From assembly GCA_001275005.1 (NCBI GenBank), contig JWZX01003222.1, forward strand, positions 1-22,783: 22,783 bases of DNA, given 5' to 3'. The position numbers and the translations under genes are program-made. Origin of the DNA: Chrysochromulina tobinii (taxonomy: Eukaryota; Haptophyta; Prymnesiales; Chrysochromulinaceae). The notes under the pieces were generated by a model. The model saw only the letters and a list, made by a program, of their open reading frames with translations. It was not told where the DNA came from and searched no databases. Shown piece after piece: positions 1-9,217 of this stretch. Position 1 is the stretch's first letter. Each line of letters opens with the position of its first letter.

Positions 1-881
1 GACAGGGGCGAGGGCTCGGGGGGCAAAGGCACAGGGGGCGGCGGGGGCAATGGTTCTGGCGATGGCGGTGGAGAAGGGGGACGCGACGGCACAGATGGTG
101 GAGCATAAGGAAGCCATGGTTCGGCCGGGGGGTCGAGGGGTGATCTAGGGGGGGAGGGCCAGGGTGACCTTGGCAGCGGTGGTGGCGGCGGAGACGGTTC
201 GGGGGGCGGCGATGGCGGTCGGCTCGGTGGCGGCAAAGGAGGCGGCGAGGGCTCCGGCGGATCCGGACTCGGCGGCGGCAGTGAGGAGGGCGCTATCTGA
301 GCACCCTGAAGATGCCGACGTTGTCCAGTCGTCCAAGCCTGCACTCGAGCTTGCACCTCCTCCGGGGTTGTCCGCAGCATGCTATCTATGTCCGCGGGCT
401 CGAATCTAACCTGCAAGGTGCGGCGGTCGACACGCTCCGAGACGTCAGCAGCGACCATTGCTGCATCCAACCTGCGGAGCAGGTGCGAGTCGGCGCCACA
501 CGAGGGCACATCTGGCGGTGCTGGCGGTGGTGATGAGGGCGGAGGCAAGTGCGGTGGTGGAGGCGAGGGCGAGGGTGGAGGTGGTGACTGTGGAGGCGAA
601 GGCGGCGAAGGCGGCGGCGATGGTCGTGGCGGAGAAGATGGTGGCGGCGAGGCCCGTGGTGGAGGAGATACATGGGGAGGTGGTTGTGACGGCGGTGATG
701 GCGGCGATGACGAGGGTTGTGGCGAGGGCGGAGGCGACGGTGGTGGTGGCGAGGGCGGCGGCGAGGGCGCGGGCGAAGTTGGAAACGGAGAGAGCGGCTG
801 TGCGGTGCTGTTAGTGGCAGAGGCAGCAGACAGCAGAAAGACAGCTATCAGTAGACTACAGACAGGACGTCCGGTCCACAT
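1..881 (-). CDS. Secreted proline/serine-rich (PPSPP-type) protein, 5' part, runs off left edge
   Basis: From an ATG at 881 the minus strand stays open for 293 codons to the window edge without a stop. The first 22 residues form a classic signal peptide: a short polar start with one Arg, the core LLIAVFLLSAA, and an A-S-A cleavage site before TNS. Residues about 32-123 and 198-293 are dense PPSPP/SPPPPSP repeats like those of hydroxyproline-rich cell-wall and matrix proteins of algae. Between them, residues about 124-197 form a non-repetitive, charged, probably folded segment beginning DVPSCGADSHLLRRLDAAM. The Gly-rich look of the plus strand here is simply the complement of the Pro codons. 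Inferred role: an extracellular matrix or cell-surface protein, possibly glycosylated on Pro or Ser. The C-terminus and any catalytic domain lie outside the window, so function is open. Confidence 0.8.
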   Translation of the reverse strand, partial: MWTGRPVCSLLIAVFLLSAASATNSTAQPLSPFPTSPAPSPPPSPPPPSPPPSPQPSSSPPSPPSQPPPHVSPPPRASPPPSSPPRPSPPPSPPSPPQSPPPPSPSPPPPHLPPPSSPPPAPPDVPSCGADSHLLRRLDAAMVAADVSERVDRRTLQVRFEPADIDSMLRTTPEEVQARVQAWTTGQRRHLQGAQIAPSSLPPPSPDPPEPSPPPLPPPSRPPSPPPEPSPPPPPLPRSPWPSPPRSPLDPPAEPWLPYAPPSVPSRPPSPPPSPEPLPPPPPVPLPPEPSPL

Positions 882-1885
882 GCCGTCTCGCCGTGCACCG
901 CGTCCTGTGCCGCTCCTGCCGGCGTATGGCCACAGGTATGGCTCTTCAAATTTGAAACGGGGGACTTTGTCATAAGCAAATTTGCATGCAAATGCCCGTC
1001 CTGATGCGAAAGCGATGCACAACCTGAAGAACTCGCGAGAATGCAACACCGATACATGTAAGTGAGTCGTTTATGAGCTGACCTTTTCATGTTTCTCAAT
1101 AGTTGCGCCCTCATGTCATCAACTGGGCTTCCTACTAGAAGTTGCATGCAAGCAAGCAAGCAGCAAAGGGTATTCGGTTGCGCTTGTTTAGGTACTTGTG
1201 TTGTTTCGACTAATTAGCTTGCTTGCTCTGCTTGAAGTTGCATGCAAATGCACCGACCTAAAGCGAAAGCGATTTAGAAAGCGATGCACCGTCCTACATG
1301 TACCATCGATGCACCCGCACACCGCACCAGATCGCACGACCGATGCGATGTATCGTATGGTATGTTGACTGTTGGACTTGGAGCAGTACTTTAGGACCGA
1401 GCGACTCTGGGCGAGGGTTCCTCGTCGGTACAGTGAGGTTTCAGGTTAGCGGTCGGCGGGGTTAGCCTAGGGTTAGCCGCGGACCCCGCCGCCCGCCCTA
1501 AGTATGCCGGATCCCAGATATTTACTTCGTACATGATCGGCGTGCACGTGCGGAGTCAACCACTAGCAACCGCCGCTCACTTCTCGGCTCGATCCCCCTT
1601 ACGAATTGTACGCCCAAGAGCCAAGTCCACCCCTGCACTCCACCCCTGCACTCACTTCCCGAACCGCGAAGCTTGAACGCGAAGTTCTCGCACGCGACCA
1701 GTACCACGGAGTCATCGGCCCAAGAGACCTCAAAGTGAATTGTACCTCGGTGCTAGGAAGGACCATCGTCGTAGTCGGAAGGACCATAGTCCTACCACGG
1801 TGCACGCTAGGTGCACGCGCCCATGACATGCCACGCTGTATGGCCATCCTCGCTGCTTGACAATAGCAGTCACGGCGCGCGCACG
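882..1885. other. Intergenic region, about 1 kb, with short dispersed repeats
   Basis: This lies between the start of the minus-strand secreted protein and the 3' end of the minus-strand channel gene, so it should hold the former's promoter and the latter's 3' flank. No frame here has convincing coding character. It contains related copies of a TTGCATGCAAATGC-centred repeat and a 13-bp tandem pair (CACCCCTGCACTC, 1628-1653). It also has two GGAAGGACCAT repeats between about 1757 and 1792. No RNA gene was recognised. Confidence 0.6.
981..1300. repeat. Diverged repeat family centred on TTGCATGCAAATGC
   Basis: At 982-1020 the sequence reads TTGCATGCAAATGC, then CCGTCCTGATGCGAAAGCGA, then TGCAC. 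At 1239-1300 the same core is followed by CACCGACCTAAAGCGAAAGC and then GCGATGCACCGTCC, so blocks are shared in the same order. A third core, GAAGTTGCATGCA, lies near 1138-1150 and runs into GCAAGCAAGCAAGC. The opposite-sense GCTTGCTTGCTCTGC at about 1218-1232 makes a partial inverted pair with it. The repeat could be a degraded element or a cluster of transcription-factor sites. Confidence 0.5.
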
Positions 1886-4430
1886 CTATGCCTTGAGCGA
1901 CGCTGATTTCGTATCGACTAGGTGCATCAGTTCTCCAAAGCCGCTTGCCAGTGACGTGAGCTCCTGCGACATACGATTAATCGCCGAGGCTTGCTGGGCG
2001 GCTATCTCGGTCAGTTTGTCGAGGCGGTCCTCCTGAGTCAGGGCCCGCTGCCCGCCCGATGTCGCGCTGCTTTTGGCGCAACTCGATCGGGTCAACGGTA
2101 AGGCGGCCACCGAGCTGCGGCAATACGGCAACTTCGTGGCACTTTGGAGTGCAGAATGTGACGACGCCGAGGCGCCGCTCGGCGCATTGGTGTCCTCATC
2201 GTCGAATGAGTCACACGCACCGCGAGGCGAGTTGATTTCCTGAGACGGCCGTCGCGACGCACGAAGCTCGGCCGCCCCAGCCCGTCGCCTCCTCGGCATT
2301 GCACGCACGCGCGCTGGGCGGCATGGGAGATTCGGAGACGTTCACGGCGTTCACTCCCAACGAGGCCGCTTTATTCTGCCGACCGTTCATAAGCTGCGCC
2401 TGCAGCATGACTTTCGAGAAACTCGCCTCCGTCGAACGGCCGAGAGCCATACGCAACGACTTCCCCTTCTGAAACGAAGATGATTTGCTGCGCTTGGCGA
2501 GTACGTCCTCCACGCTCTTGAACGACAGATCGAGCGCGCTGTCCAACTGCAGGAGCTTGATGGCCTTCGCAGCACGGACAAGCTGGCGGCGCATCGCGAG
2601 GCGAAGGGCGCAGCTGCGCATATGCCCTTGAGACGTGGGAAAGCCCTCGGCCGCCGCGCGAAATTGATCCCAGGTGATAATATGAACCTCACAGTAGTTG
2701 ATCGCCTTGGCATTGAGCCTGCGGACAAGGCCGGGCGCCACGTCCGTGAGGAGAATGTCCTCGCCCCAGATCGAGTTCTTCGTGAGGATCTGGCCTTCGA
2801 GCACCGCCACGCCGCGCGAGAGGATGTACAGGAAGCCAGAGGGGGCGAGCTCGCCGGGGGAGAGCACCATGGGTGCGAGTGAGAGCGTCAGCTTGACGAG
2901 GAACTCCGACTCGATCACCGGGTTGGCCAGAAACCACACTTTGCGCAGCCACTTGGCGCTCACTTCGAGCACGACCTCCGACTGGAGCATGGGCGACATG
3001 AGCGTCAGCAGTCTGCTCGCGTCCGTCGATTCGTAAAGATGGCGTGTCTGGTGAAAGTACTCGCGCAGCCGTAAGCGCATCTTGGGGTTCATACCGTGCC
3101 GTGCCATCCAAGAGTTGAGGTCGTCCATGTTGCGACGGAACTCCCGGGTCGCAGGACCCCAGTTGGCGATGACGCTGACGAAGGTGCCGATCACAAACCC
3201 CCAGATCCCCCCGCCCAAGAGCATGAGCGTCGTGCAAACCCACATCTCGCCCGCATTATACGGCGTCGCCGGAAGATCGCCATAGCCGATCGAGGTGATC
3301 GTCATCGCAGCCCAGTAGACGGCCGCTGCCCAAATAGTAGCGCCAGGGTAGCAAGCGACTCCAGGAAAGTCGACGCGGCACTCGCGGTCCACTGGGCAAT
3401 CCAGAACCGCATAGACGTCGGCGGCGGAGGCGTGTGACGAGGCGCCGGATGCCCTTTCGCCGCCTGCCGATTCGAACGCCTCACAGTAGCCACGCTCGCC
3501 CAGCCACGAGTCGAGAACGCTATCCGTCATTAGGGATGCCTGGAGCGTCCAAATGCACCCAAACCAGTGCGAGGAGAGGAGGAGGAGCAAGATGCACTTA
3601 CTCATCTCGAGCGTCGAGTAATCGATCGCGATGCGCGTCTCCCACCGCTTGAGGATGCGCGAAGCGCGCAGCAGCCGAACGAGCTTGAGGAGGCGAAAGG
3701 CCCGGAGGATGCGCAACACTTTAAGGCCGGAGAGGTTCGATCCCTGCTCCATGACGCCAACGATGTCGAGCCCGCTAATGGCAATGGACACAAAGTCGAG
3801 TAGAAACCAGCCCTTGAGGTAGTTCACAGCAATGCGCATTGGGTCGGCGATCCAGAGTGTGGCATCCTCGCCATCCCCTGCCGTGTACATCATGCGGAAG
3901 GTGATGAGCATGTCAACGATGAAGATGATGTCCATGACTCGATTGATGATGAAGAGGGGGTTGGTCGCGCTGGTCGCCATCGGCAGGTAAGCGATCTCGT
4001 ACGGAGTGACTAAGGCCGTGAACGCGATGGCCAGCATCGTCACGGTGTCCCAGTATGCCATATACTTCGACATGCGTGGGTCAATGATACATGTGCGCGA
4101 GTGCATCTTGAGTTGGGCCTTAATGCGCCGCTTGCTCTTGGCGCGTTCCTTCCTAATGGATGTCGAACTACGCTCGCGCTCCGCGGCCATGGAGAGCACG
4201 TCCTGGACTGTTGGCGAACGAGCAACCATTCTCTTGGGCACGGCGTGTGCACCGAGGACTTGCCCGTAAGGTTTTGTGAACGATTCCTCTGGCGCAGTCA
4301 AGTGAGGTGGCGACCCCTTGTCCATCGGCTTAGTGTAGGGGTCGAATCTGGTCGCCAATTTGCGATCTTGGCGTTCCTTATTACGTTCCTGCTCTTGCTG
4401 CGTGCGCAGGATGCTCGCGGAGGCCGCCAT
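1886..4430 (-). CDS. Voltage-gated K+ channel, EAG/KCNH-like, with C-linker and cyclic-nucleotide-binding-homology domain
   Basis: The ATG at 4430 lies in a good context (CCATGG); the same frame is open upstream but has no earlier ATG. Six membrane segments are visible. S1 is at about 124-148, S2 158-182 and S3 206-225. S4 (236-262) carries eight Arg/Lys at every third position. S5 is at 274-298 and S6 at 396-420. The pore loop has the K+ selectivity filter SIGYGD at 380-385. The S5-pore linker is long and Cys-bearing (CEAF, LDCP, RECR, VACY). A C-linker (about 432-515) leads to a CNBD-like fold (about 516-620) containing WGEDILL, but the Arg that binds the phosphate is absent. Direct reading reaches a stop at 2211. 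A short intron near 2240-2345 would instead join it to a coiled-coil tail (LTQEDRLDKLTEIAAQQASA) ending at 1886, as in many KCNH-type channels. It is a plasma or internal membrane channel. Family is confident, ligand control unlikely, exact 3' structure inferred. Confidence 0.88.
2240..2345 (-). other. Candidate 106-bp intron in the channel gene
   Basis: On the minus strand a GTGAAC donor at 2345 and a CCGTCTCAG acceptor ending at 2240 would remove 106 bases. This switches from the channel frame to the frame of the coiled-coil tail. A second in-phase donor, also GTGAAC, lies 9 bases earlier (2354). Retaining the sequence ends the protein at 2211 after a composition unlike the rest. A simple indel would be an alternative explanation. 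Confidence 0.45.
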
Positions 4431-4863
4431 GGAGGGGGCGTTTTTGGCTTGGTTTCTGGAAGGTCCTCGACCAACGCACTCAACCACTGCGGAATTATTA
4501 CGGTAGATTTGGATCAAAAACTTTCAACTCCACTAACGACCGGAGATTCCATCTCGAGCCCGAAGCTCATTCACGTTCACGTTAACAAGCCATCTCGGCA
4601 AGACGCACAGCCACAGGTCCCGTGGAGACCCATCGTGGGGGGCGCAAAGCGCGCGGCAGGCACCGAAGCTCGAGGACAATGCCAGGCGGGGATACGCCAT
4701 CGCTATAGCGATTATGGGGCGCAGGCAGCCGGGACTCTAGTTGCGCTTTAGCTGTGAGCGCTTCTGTGTCGTGTGTGACTGCGATCTATGTCTCGGCTAG
4801 CCAGCTAGCAAGGTCCCCCCGGCGTGGCACCCTCGCTCAAAAGCAGTACCTTTCTAATTAACA
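4431..4863. other. Intergenic region between two minus-strand genes
   Basis: It holds the 5' flank of the channel gene and the 3' flank of the Gln/Pro-rich gene. The channel frame is open upstream to about 4517 without an ATG. No repeats, RNA genes or convincing small genes were seen. A short CTAGCCAGCTAGC palindromic stretch lies near 4796-4808. Confidence 0.5.
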
Positions 4864-5997
4864 TCAAAAGTTGACGGCTCCCTCACAAGCGGCGCAAAGG
4901 GCGCCGTTGGCCGCAGTCGGTGCGGCGAAGCTCTCTCCGCAAACAGGGCAGCTGCGAAGCGTGCGCTGCGTCGCCGGTTGTGGCATCGGCGGCGTTGTCA
5001 GCGGCGCCGCCGCAGGCGCGGCTCCACCCACAGGCGGTGGAGCACCTACAAACATATGCACACCATGTTGATGCCCGAAGAGTGACTGCCACGGCGACGA
5101 TGTAGGCTGCTGCCCTAAAGCGCCCTGTTGAGCATTCAGCCGCGGCGGTGGTGCGGCGGGTGGTGCCATCCCCTGCGGCGCCCATTGCGGCGCCCAAGCG
5201 TGCGTCTGGTTAGCGTGTGGCGGTGGGTGTGCCCGTGGCCACGATTGCTGGTGGAGCACGGCGTGAGACTGCCTGAGCGGGGGCGGGGCTGAGGGCGTCG
5301 CTGCTGCACACTGCCAAGCCGCAATCGGTGCGACCGCACTCGGCGCGGGTGCGTACGGTGGCCTTGGCGCAGCTGCCTGGGGCCACTGGGGCCCCCACTG
5401 GGGCGCTTTTCCGTGATCCGTGGAGGCAAATCGCTGCTGCAGCTGCTGCAACCGTGTCTGCTGCGGCGGTGGCGGTGGTGCGTAGTGTGTCTGCAGCAGC
5501 TGCTGCAGTGGCGGTGGCGGCTCCTGCTGCTGCAGCGGCGGTGGTGGCTGCTGTTGTTGCTGTGGCGGTGGTGGCTGCCGCCACAACTGTTGTTGCAGCG
5601 GCGGTGGTGGCTGCTGTTCTTGCAGTGACGGTGGCGGCTGCTGCCACTGTTGATGCGACTGCCACGGCTGCGATGGCTGCTGCTGCGGCGGCGGCTGTTG
5701 GTGCGACTGCCACGGCTGCGATGGCTGCTGCTGCGGCGGCGGCTGTTGGTGCGATTGTTGCTGCAGCTGCCGTTGTGAAATCGGCTGCGGCTGAGGCTGT
5801 GGCTGCGGCTGAGGCTGAGGCTGAGGCTGAGGCTGAGGCTGAGGCTGAGGCTGGGGCTGCGGCAGTGCTGGGACTTGCTGCGCAGGCTGCGGTACTTGCG
5901 AGTGCGTCCGTGGCTGCTGCTGCTGTTGCAATGCCTGCTCCTGCTGCTGCCGGCGCCCCTCGACAAGCTTGTGGAGGTCATCAGACTCCCGGGCGGA

Positions 5998-6031
<34 letters not shown>

Positions 6032-7077
6032 ACAGGAGCGGCAGCATGAGTAGGAGCCTCATCGACATCCACTGCCGCCGTCGCTGCTGGAGCCGCTTGC
6101 GCTGGATCCGGTGCGCATGCTGACGCTCGCACTGGCGCCGGCGTCGGTGCTAAGGCTCCCGCCAGTGCGGGCGCTGCTGGTGCGGGTGCTGACACTCCTG
6201 GCACCGGTGCCAACGGTTGCGCTCGTGCCTTATCCGTGTCTCCGTCCCTCGCCATTGCCATGCCGCATCTGCTCGGCGCGTCCACCGGCACACGCGGCGG
6301 CGCAGCCACGTGGCCGGCGCGTCGCGCCTCTGTGCTCACCACGGCGCGGCGCGCCTCGGCCGCCGTCGTCGGGGCCAAGATGGCAGTCCCGCCGGGAGAG
6401 CGGCCGATGAGCTGCAGCACCTCGCCCTCCACCCGAGCCAGCGCGGGCACGCGGGCCTTTGTGGGCGCAGCGGCCGGCGACATTCGCAATGGTCGGACGG
6501 GAGCGCCGTGGTGAGCAGGCTTTGGTGCCGCTTCGACCTCTTCTGGTGCCATCGCCTCCTCTGCGGATGGCTGCGCGGGAGTAGGGCTGATGAGGGCATC
6601 CGCAAGCTGCTCGTCTGCTTGCAACGCGTCGAGCCACACAGCCACTGCTTTAGGAACGCCGAGTCCAGCGCCCGGAAGCCTCTCGCCAACTTCGAGGCCG
6701 CTCGTCGGCCCGATAAGGCACCGAAGCGGGATCGGCGTCGGACAGAGCGGCAGGTAGGTGCCGCGTGGCGTGCGGGCGCCCGCAGTGGTAGGTGGTGGGC
6801 CCTGCTGCCGCACCGCCTTCATGTCCACGAAGCCGAGCGGCACGGCCTGTGCGTAGCTGGTGCCGCCCGCATGAGCGGCACCCGCTGGTGGTGCTTCGTT
6901 ATGGCGAATCGGACTCACATCGGCTGGCACAGAAGGCTTGCGACCGCCGAGCGAGAGCTTGCGCCGCTTCTGGACGTCGATGTTCTCGTGAGCGCCGTGC
7001 GGCGAGAGCATTCGCGAAAGCGAAAACGCGTCGTGTGAATTGTCTGTTAACATTCGGAAACTCGAAATCTGCTTCAT
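4864..7077 (-). CDS. Gln/Pro-rich low-complexity protein with C-terminal four-Cys zinc ribbon
   Basis: The 737-residue frame starts at an ATG (7077). The N-terminal 180 residues are of ordinary complexity, with basic KRRKLSLGGRKPS (possible nuclear localisation signal) and IPLRCLIGPTSGLEVGERLP. A Pro/Ala-rich region with a poly-Ala run follows, then a long Gln/Pro section containing a (Pro-Gln)n tract and two identical 16-residue units (SHQQPPPQQQPSQPWQ). The last 30 residues hold CPVCGESF followed after 10 residues by CAAC, a CxxC...CxxC zinc-ribbon pattern. The layout resembles transcriptional or RNA-granule scaffolds with a prion-like Q/P domain, but no family was recognised and the role is inference. 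The G/C-rich third positions and clean stop just after the zinc ribbon support it as a real gene. It shares a 171-bp divergent gap with the methyltransferase gene. Confidence 0.7.
5654..5749 (-). repeat. 48-bp perfect tandem repeat, two copies
   Basis: The block starting TGCGACTGCCACGGCTGCGA at 5654 recurs identically at 5702. It encodes two copies of a 16-residue Gln/Pro unit ending PSQPWQ in the Q/P-rich protein. A partial third unit (SHQQWQQPPP) follows in the protein. Confidence 0.85.
5783..5860 (-). repeat. GGCTGN hexanucleotide array, 13 units
   Basis: Thirteen consecutive GGCTG(A/C/T/G) units, seven of them pure GGCTGA (5807-5848), encode a (Gln-Pro)n tract on the minus strand. The long pure core suggests recent slippage and length polymorphism. 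Confidence 0.9.
5999..6031 (-). repeat. GCA trinucleotide tract encoding poly-Ala
   Basis: An almost pure GCA run is read as Ala codons (GCT) on the minus strand, giving a run of about a dozen Ala in the Q/P-rich protein. Confidence 0.85.
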
Positions 7078-7248
7078 GCGCTGTGTGCTTCACGTGTTTC
7101 TGTTCACAAAGGTGCCCGCATTTCGAATTTCGGTCCAGGCACGACACTGGCACGGCATCGGGGGGCCGGGGATGCTCTGACGTCGCGGCCAGCTGACCAG
7201 ACGGACTGTCCATCCCCAGGAGGTATTGGTAAGGAGCGCAACGCCTCG
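7078..7248. promoter_or_regulatory. Divergent intergenic gap (171 bp), presumed bidirectional promoter
   Basis: The Gln/Pro-rich gene starts at 7077 (-) and the methyltransferase at 7249 (+), so both promoters must fit in or overlap this gap. No clear TATA box or inverted operator was seen. The role follows from gene layout only. Confidence 0.45.
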
Positions 7249-8856
7249 ATGCCCGGCGACATGCCCGAGGTGAGCGCGCACGAGAGCTGCGACGGCGGCC
7301 CTCTATTCGGCGATGACGCTACTGCTGCCGTCCAGACGCGCTATCATGATGCCTCATCATTCCTACGCGAGCTCCTTGAAGCAAACGGCTACACAGCGCA
7401 CGCAGCAATAGAGAGAACTGGCGTCATTTCGGCAGCAGGCGGCCCCCCGGGCGGTGACGAGTTCTTCGATATGCGCCACAGAGGTGACTTAGCTGCTGAG
7501 CTCAGTCGAGATGCACAAGGAAATCTCCTGCTGCTATTCCTCGTGGGTCGAGCTCTCGACGAGGCCACATGCGAGGCCACATTTGGTGGAGCAACGTTTG
7601 CTCAACTGCTTGACTTCGGGTTGCTGCTGCGAACTCACGTGAACGCCAGGGTTCTCGTGCACAGTGCGGTTCAAATCTATCCGCTCGCGCTACGGTCGCG
7701 CGAGCTCATGCTGGCTACAGACTGGGACCTTGATGGCACCGACAGCTCGCGCGACCGTCGATATGCCGTCATGCCCATTGGCTTGGACTCGCTGCAGCTG
7801 GCACTCAGCTTGCCACCGTCGCTGACGGGTATGCGTGTGCTTGATGTATGCAGCGGCTCGGGGATTCAAGCCCTCACGGCGGCTGCGCACGGCGCCGCTG
7901 ACGTCCTCGCTACCGACATTTCTGCCCGCGCCCTTCGATTCGTGTGCTTCAACACCGCGCTCAATGCGCTCGACGACGTGGTGCGCGTGGCTGAGGGCAG
8001 CTGCTACCAGCCCGCACGTGGCGAGGTCTTCGACGTCATCGTGGCGAATCCCCCTTTTGTGGCGGTCCCGCCCACCGAGGTGGAGGCCGTCCGGCCGGCG
8101 CTCTACGTGAGCGGCGGGGCCGACGGCGCCGACGTGGTGCGGGAGCTCGTCTGCGGGGCGGTGGCGGCACGAGAAGGCGCCGTGTCGGGCATACTCGCGC
8201 CAGGTGGCTGCCTTCTATTGGTCGCGCAGCTGCCCGAGATCGATGCAGCGCACGTGTGGCTCCTTGGGGCGATACGCGCCGGAGAGGCACAGCGCTCGGC
8301 ACAGCGCTCGGCCGTCGAAATCGCCATCGTCTACGACCCGAGGCACACACAGAGTGCCGAGCAGTACGCTGCGGCGCGCGCAGCCGACTACGGCTGTTCA
8401 GCCAAGGACTGGGCTGCAAGCATGCGCGCAGCGGGGGCGCGCACCATGGGCTTCGGCGTCGTCATCGTGCGCGTCGGCGACCGTCATCACGAGCGAGGCC
8501 ACCGCATTCGTGACGACGGCCATGATGACGACCGTCATCACGAGCGAGGCCACCGCATTCGAGTGCCTCAAGTCGCAGAAGCTGATGCGTCAACGGCCAC
8601 GATGCTCTACGGCGACGGGTTGCAGCTCGTGCGCGGATGCGTCGAGCGTGCCTTGCTCGGCGAGGCCCCAATACCTCCCCAACACGCCGTGCAGGAGGAG
8701 GGGGGCGTCCTGGGCCGAATCCGAGGGCGAGGGCCAGCTGCCCGGGTTCGAATAGACGTTGGCAATGATGGCTTCACGTCGTATCGCGTCGGCTCGCAGG
8801 GCGTGCTCGTACGCCCGGCGGCTGCGAACGCCACCGGGCTGGTGCCGATGTCGTAA
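7249..8856 (+). CDS. Class I SAM-dependent methyltransferase, HemK/MTS-like, with long N- and C-terminal regions
   Basis: The ATG at 7249 opens a 535-residue frame. Residues about 195-275 form a Rossmann methyltransferase core. The SAM loop is LDVCSGSGI (198-206), followed by the acidic ATDISARAL and then NPPF at 267-270. That NPPF is the (N/D)PP(Y/F) signature of enzymes methylating amide or exocyclic amino nitrogen. The N-terminal helical part (about 34-150) followed directly by an MTS domain recalls a bacterial, mainly actinobacterial, methyltransferase architecture, so a bacterial origin is possible. The substrate (protein Gln, rRNA or DNA) cannot be told. The C-terminal part (about 400-535) contains a recent internal duplication rich in His, Arg and Asp. 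No targeting peptide is obvious. Methyltransferase class is confident, biological target unknown. Confidence 0.85.
   Translation: MPGDMPEVSAHESCDGGPLFGDDATAAVQTRYHDASSFLRELLEANGYTAHAAIERTGVISAAGGPPGGDEFFDMRHRGDLAAELSRDAQGNLLLLFLVGRALDEATCEATFGGATFAQLLDFGLLLRTHVNARVLVHSAVQIYPLALRSRELMLATDWDLDGTDSSRDRRYAVMPIGLDSLQLALSLPPSLTGMRVLDVCSGSGIQALTAAAHGAADVLATDISARALRFVCFNTALNALDDVVRVAEGSCYQPARGEVFDVIVANPPFVAVPPTEVEAVRPALYVSGGADGADVVRELVCGAVAAREGAVSGILAPGGCLLLVAQLPEIDAAHVWLLGAIRAGEAQRSAQRSAVEIAIVYDPRHTQSAEQYAAARAADYGCSAKDWAASMRAAGARTMGFGVVIVRVGDRHHERGHRIRDDGHDDDRHHERGHRIRVPQVAEADASTATMLYGDGLQLVRGCVERALLGEAPIPPQHAVQEEGGVLGRIRGRGPAARVRIDVGNDGFTSYRVGSQGVLVRPAAANATGLVPMS
8479..8561 (+). repeat. In-frame duplication with a 51-bp offset inside the methyltransferase gene
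   Basis: The 32-base block GACCGTCATCACGAGCGAGG... at 8479-8510 recurs exactly at 8530-8561. The offset is 17 codons, so the protein shows DRHHERGHRIR twice, separated by DDGHDD. Exact identity implies a recent event. Confidence 0.9.
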
Positions 8857-9217
8857 CTTGTGATAGAAGAATGATATTCAGCGCTTGCCAGATTCGCTAT
8901 AAGATTGTGCAACCATGTGTGCAACATACGCATAGAACACAACTCACAACTGAGACCGCGTCCGCACACACCGTGTGCGCACCGTGCCGTGCTAGTACCC
9001 CCGGGACGACACAACGCGTGTGTGTTACATTCATGCGCATTCTCGTGACCTCGCTGGCATCGAATCGACATAGACACAGGCATTGCCATCAGCACAAGCG
9101 ACACCCTCAGAGGCTCAAGCCACGCCCATTGCCCTTGCGCCCATCACATGCCGCAACTCGCTCACGAGCACTTTTCGCATGCGGTCGAACCACAGGCCGA
9201 GTCATCGGCGTGACGCT
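8857..9217. other. Convergent 3' intergenic region (361 bp)
   Basis: It lies between the stop of the plus-strand methyltransferase and the stop of the minus-strand uL4 gene, so it should hold both 3' UTRs. Only short near-repeats such as CACACCGTGTGCGCACCGTG were seen. No gene or RNA was recognised. Confidence 0.5.

Noticed and set aside
379-975. Plus-strand Gly/Asp-rich frame
   Set aside because: It is the complement of Pro codons in the minus-strand secreted protein, which has a signal peptide and longer open frame. The Gly frame has no motif.
1440-1480. GGGTTAG-like words resembling interstitial telomere repeats
   Set aside because: Only two or three irregular copies around a CCTAGG palindrome, not a tandem array.
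1606-1860. Overlapping small frames on both strands in the 1-kb gap
   Set aside because: No conserved motif or codon bias, and repeats make up part of the sequence.
5136-6068. Long frames (Arg/Ser-rich minus; Ala-rich plus 5328-6053) over the Q/P gene
   Set aside because: They are by-products of the trinucleotide and hexanucleotide repeats. Only the Q/P frame has ordinary sequence at both ends and a zinc ribbon.
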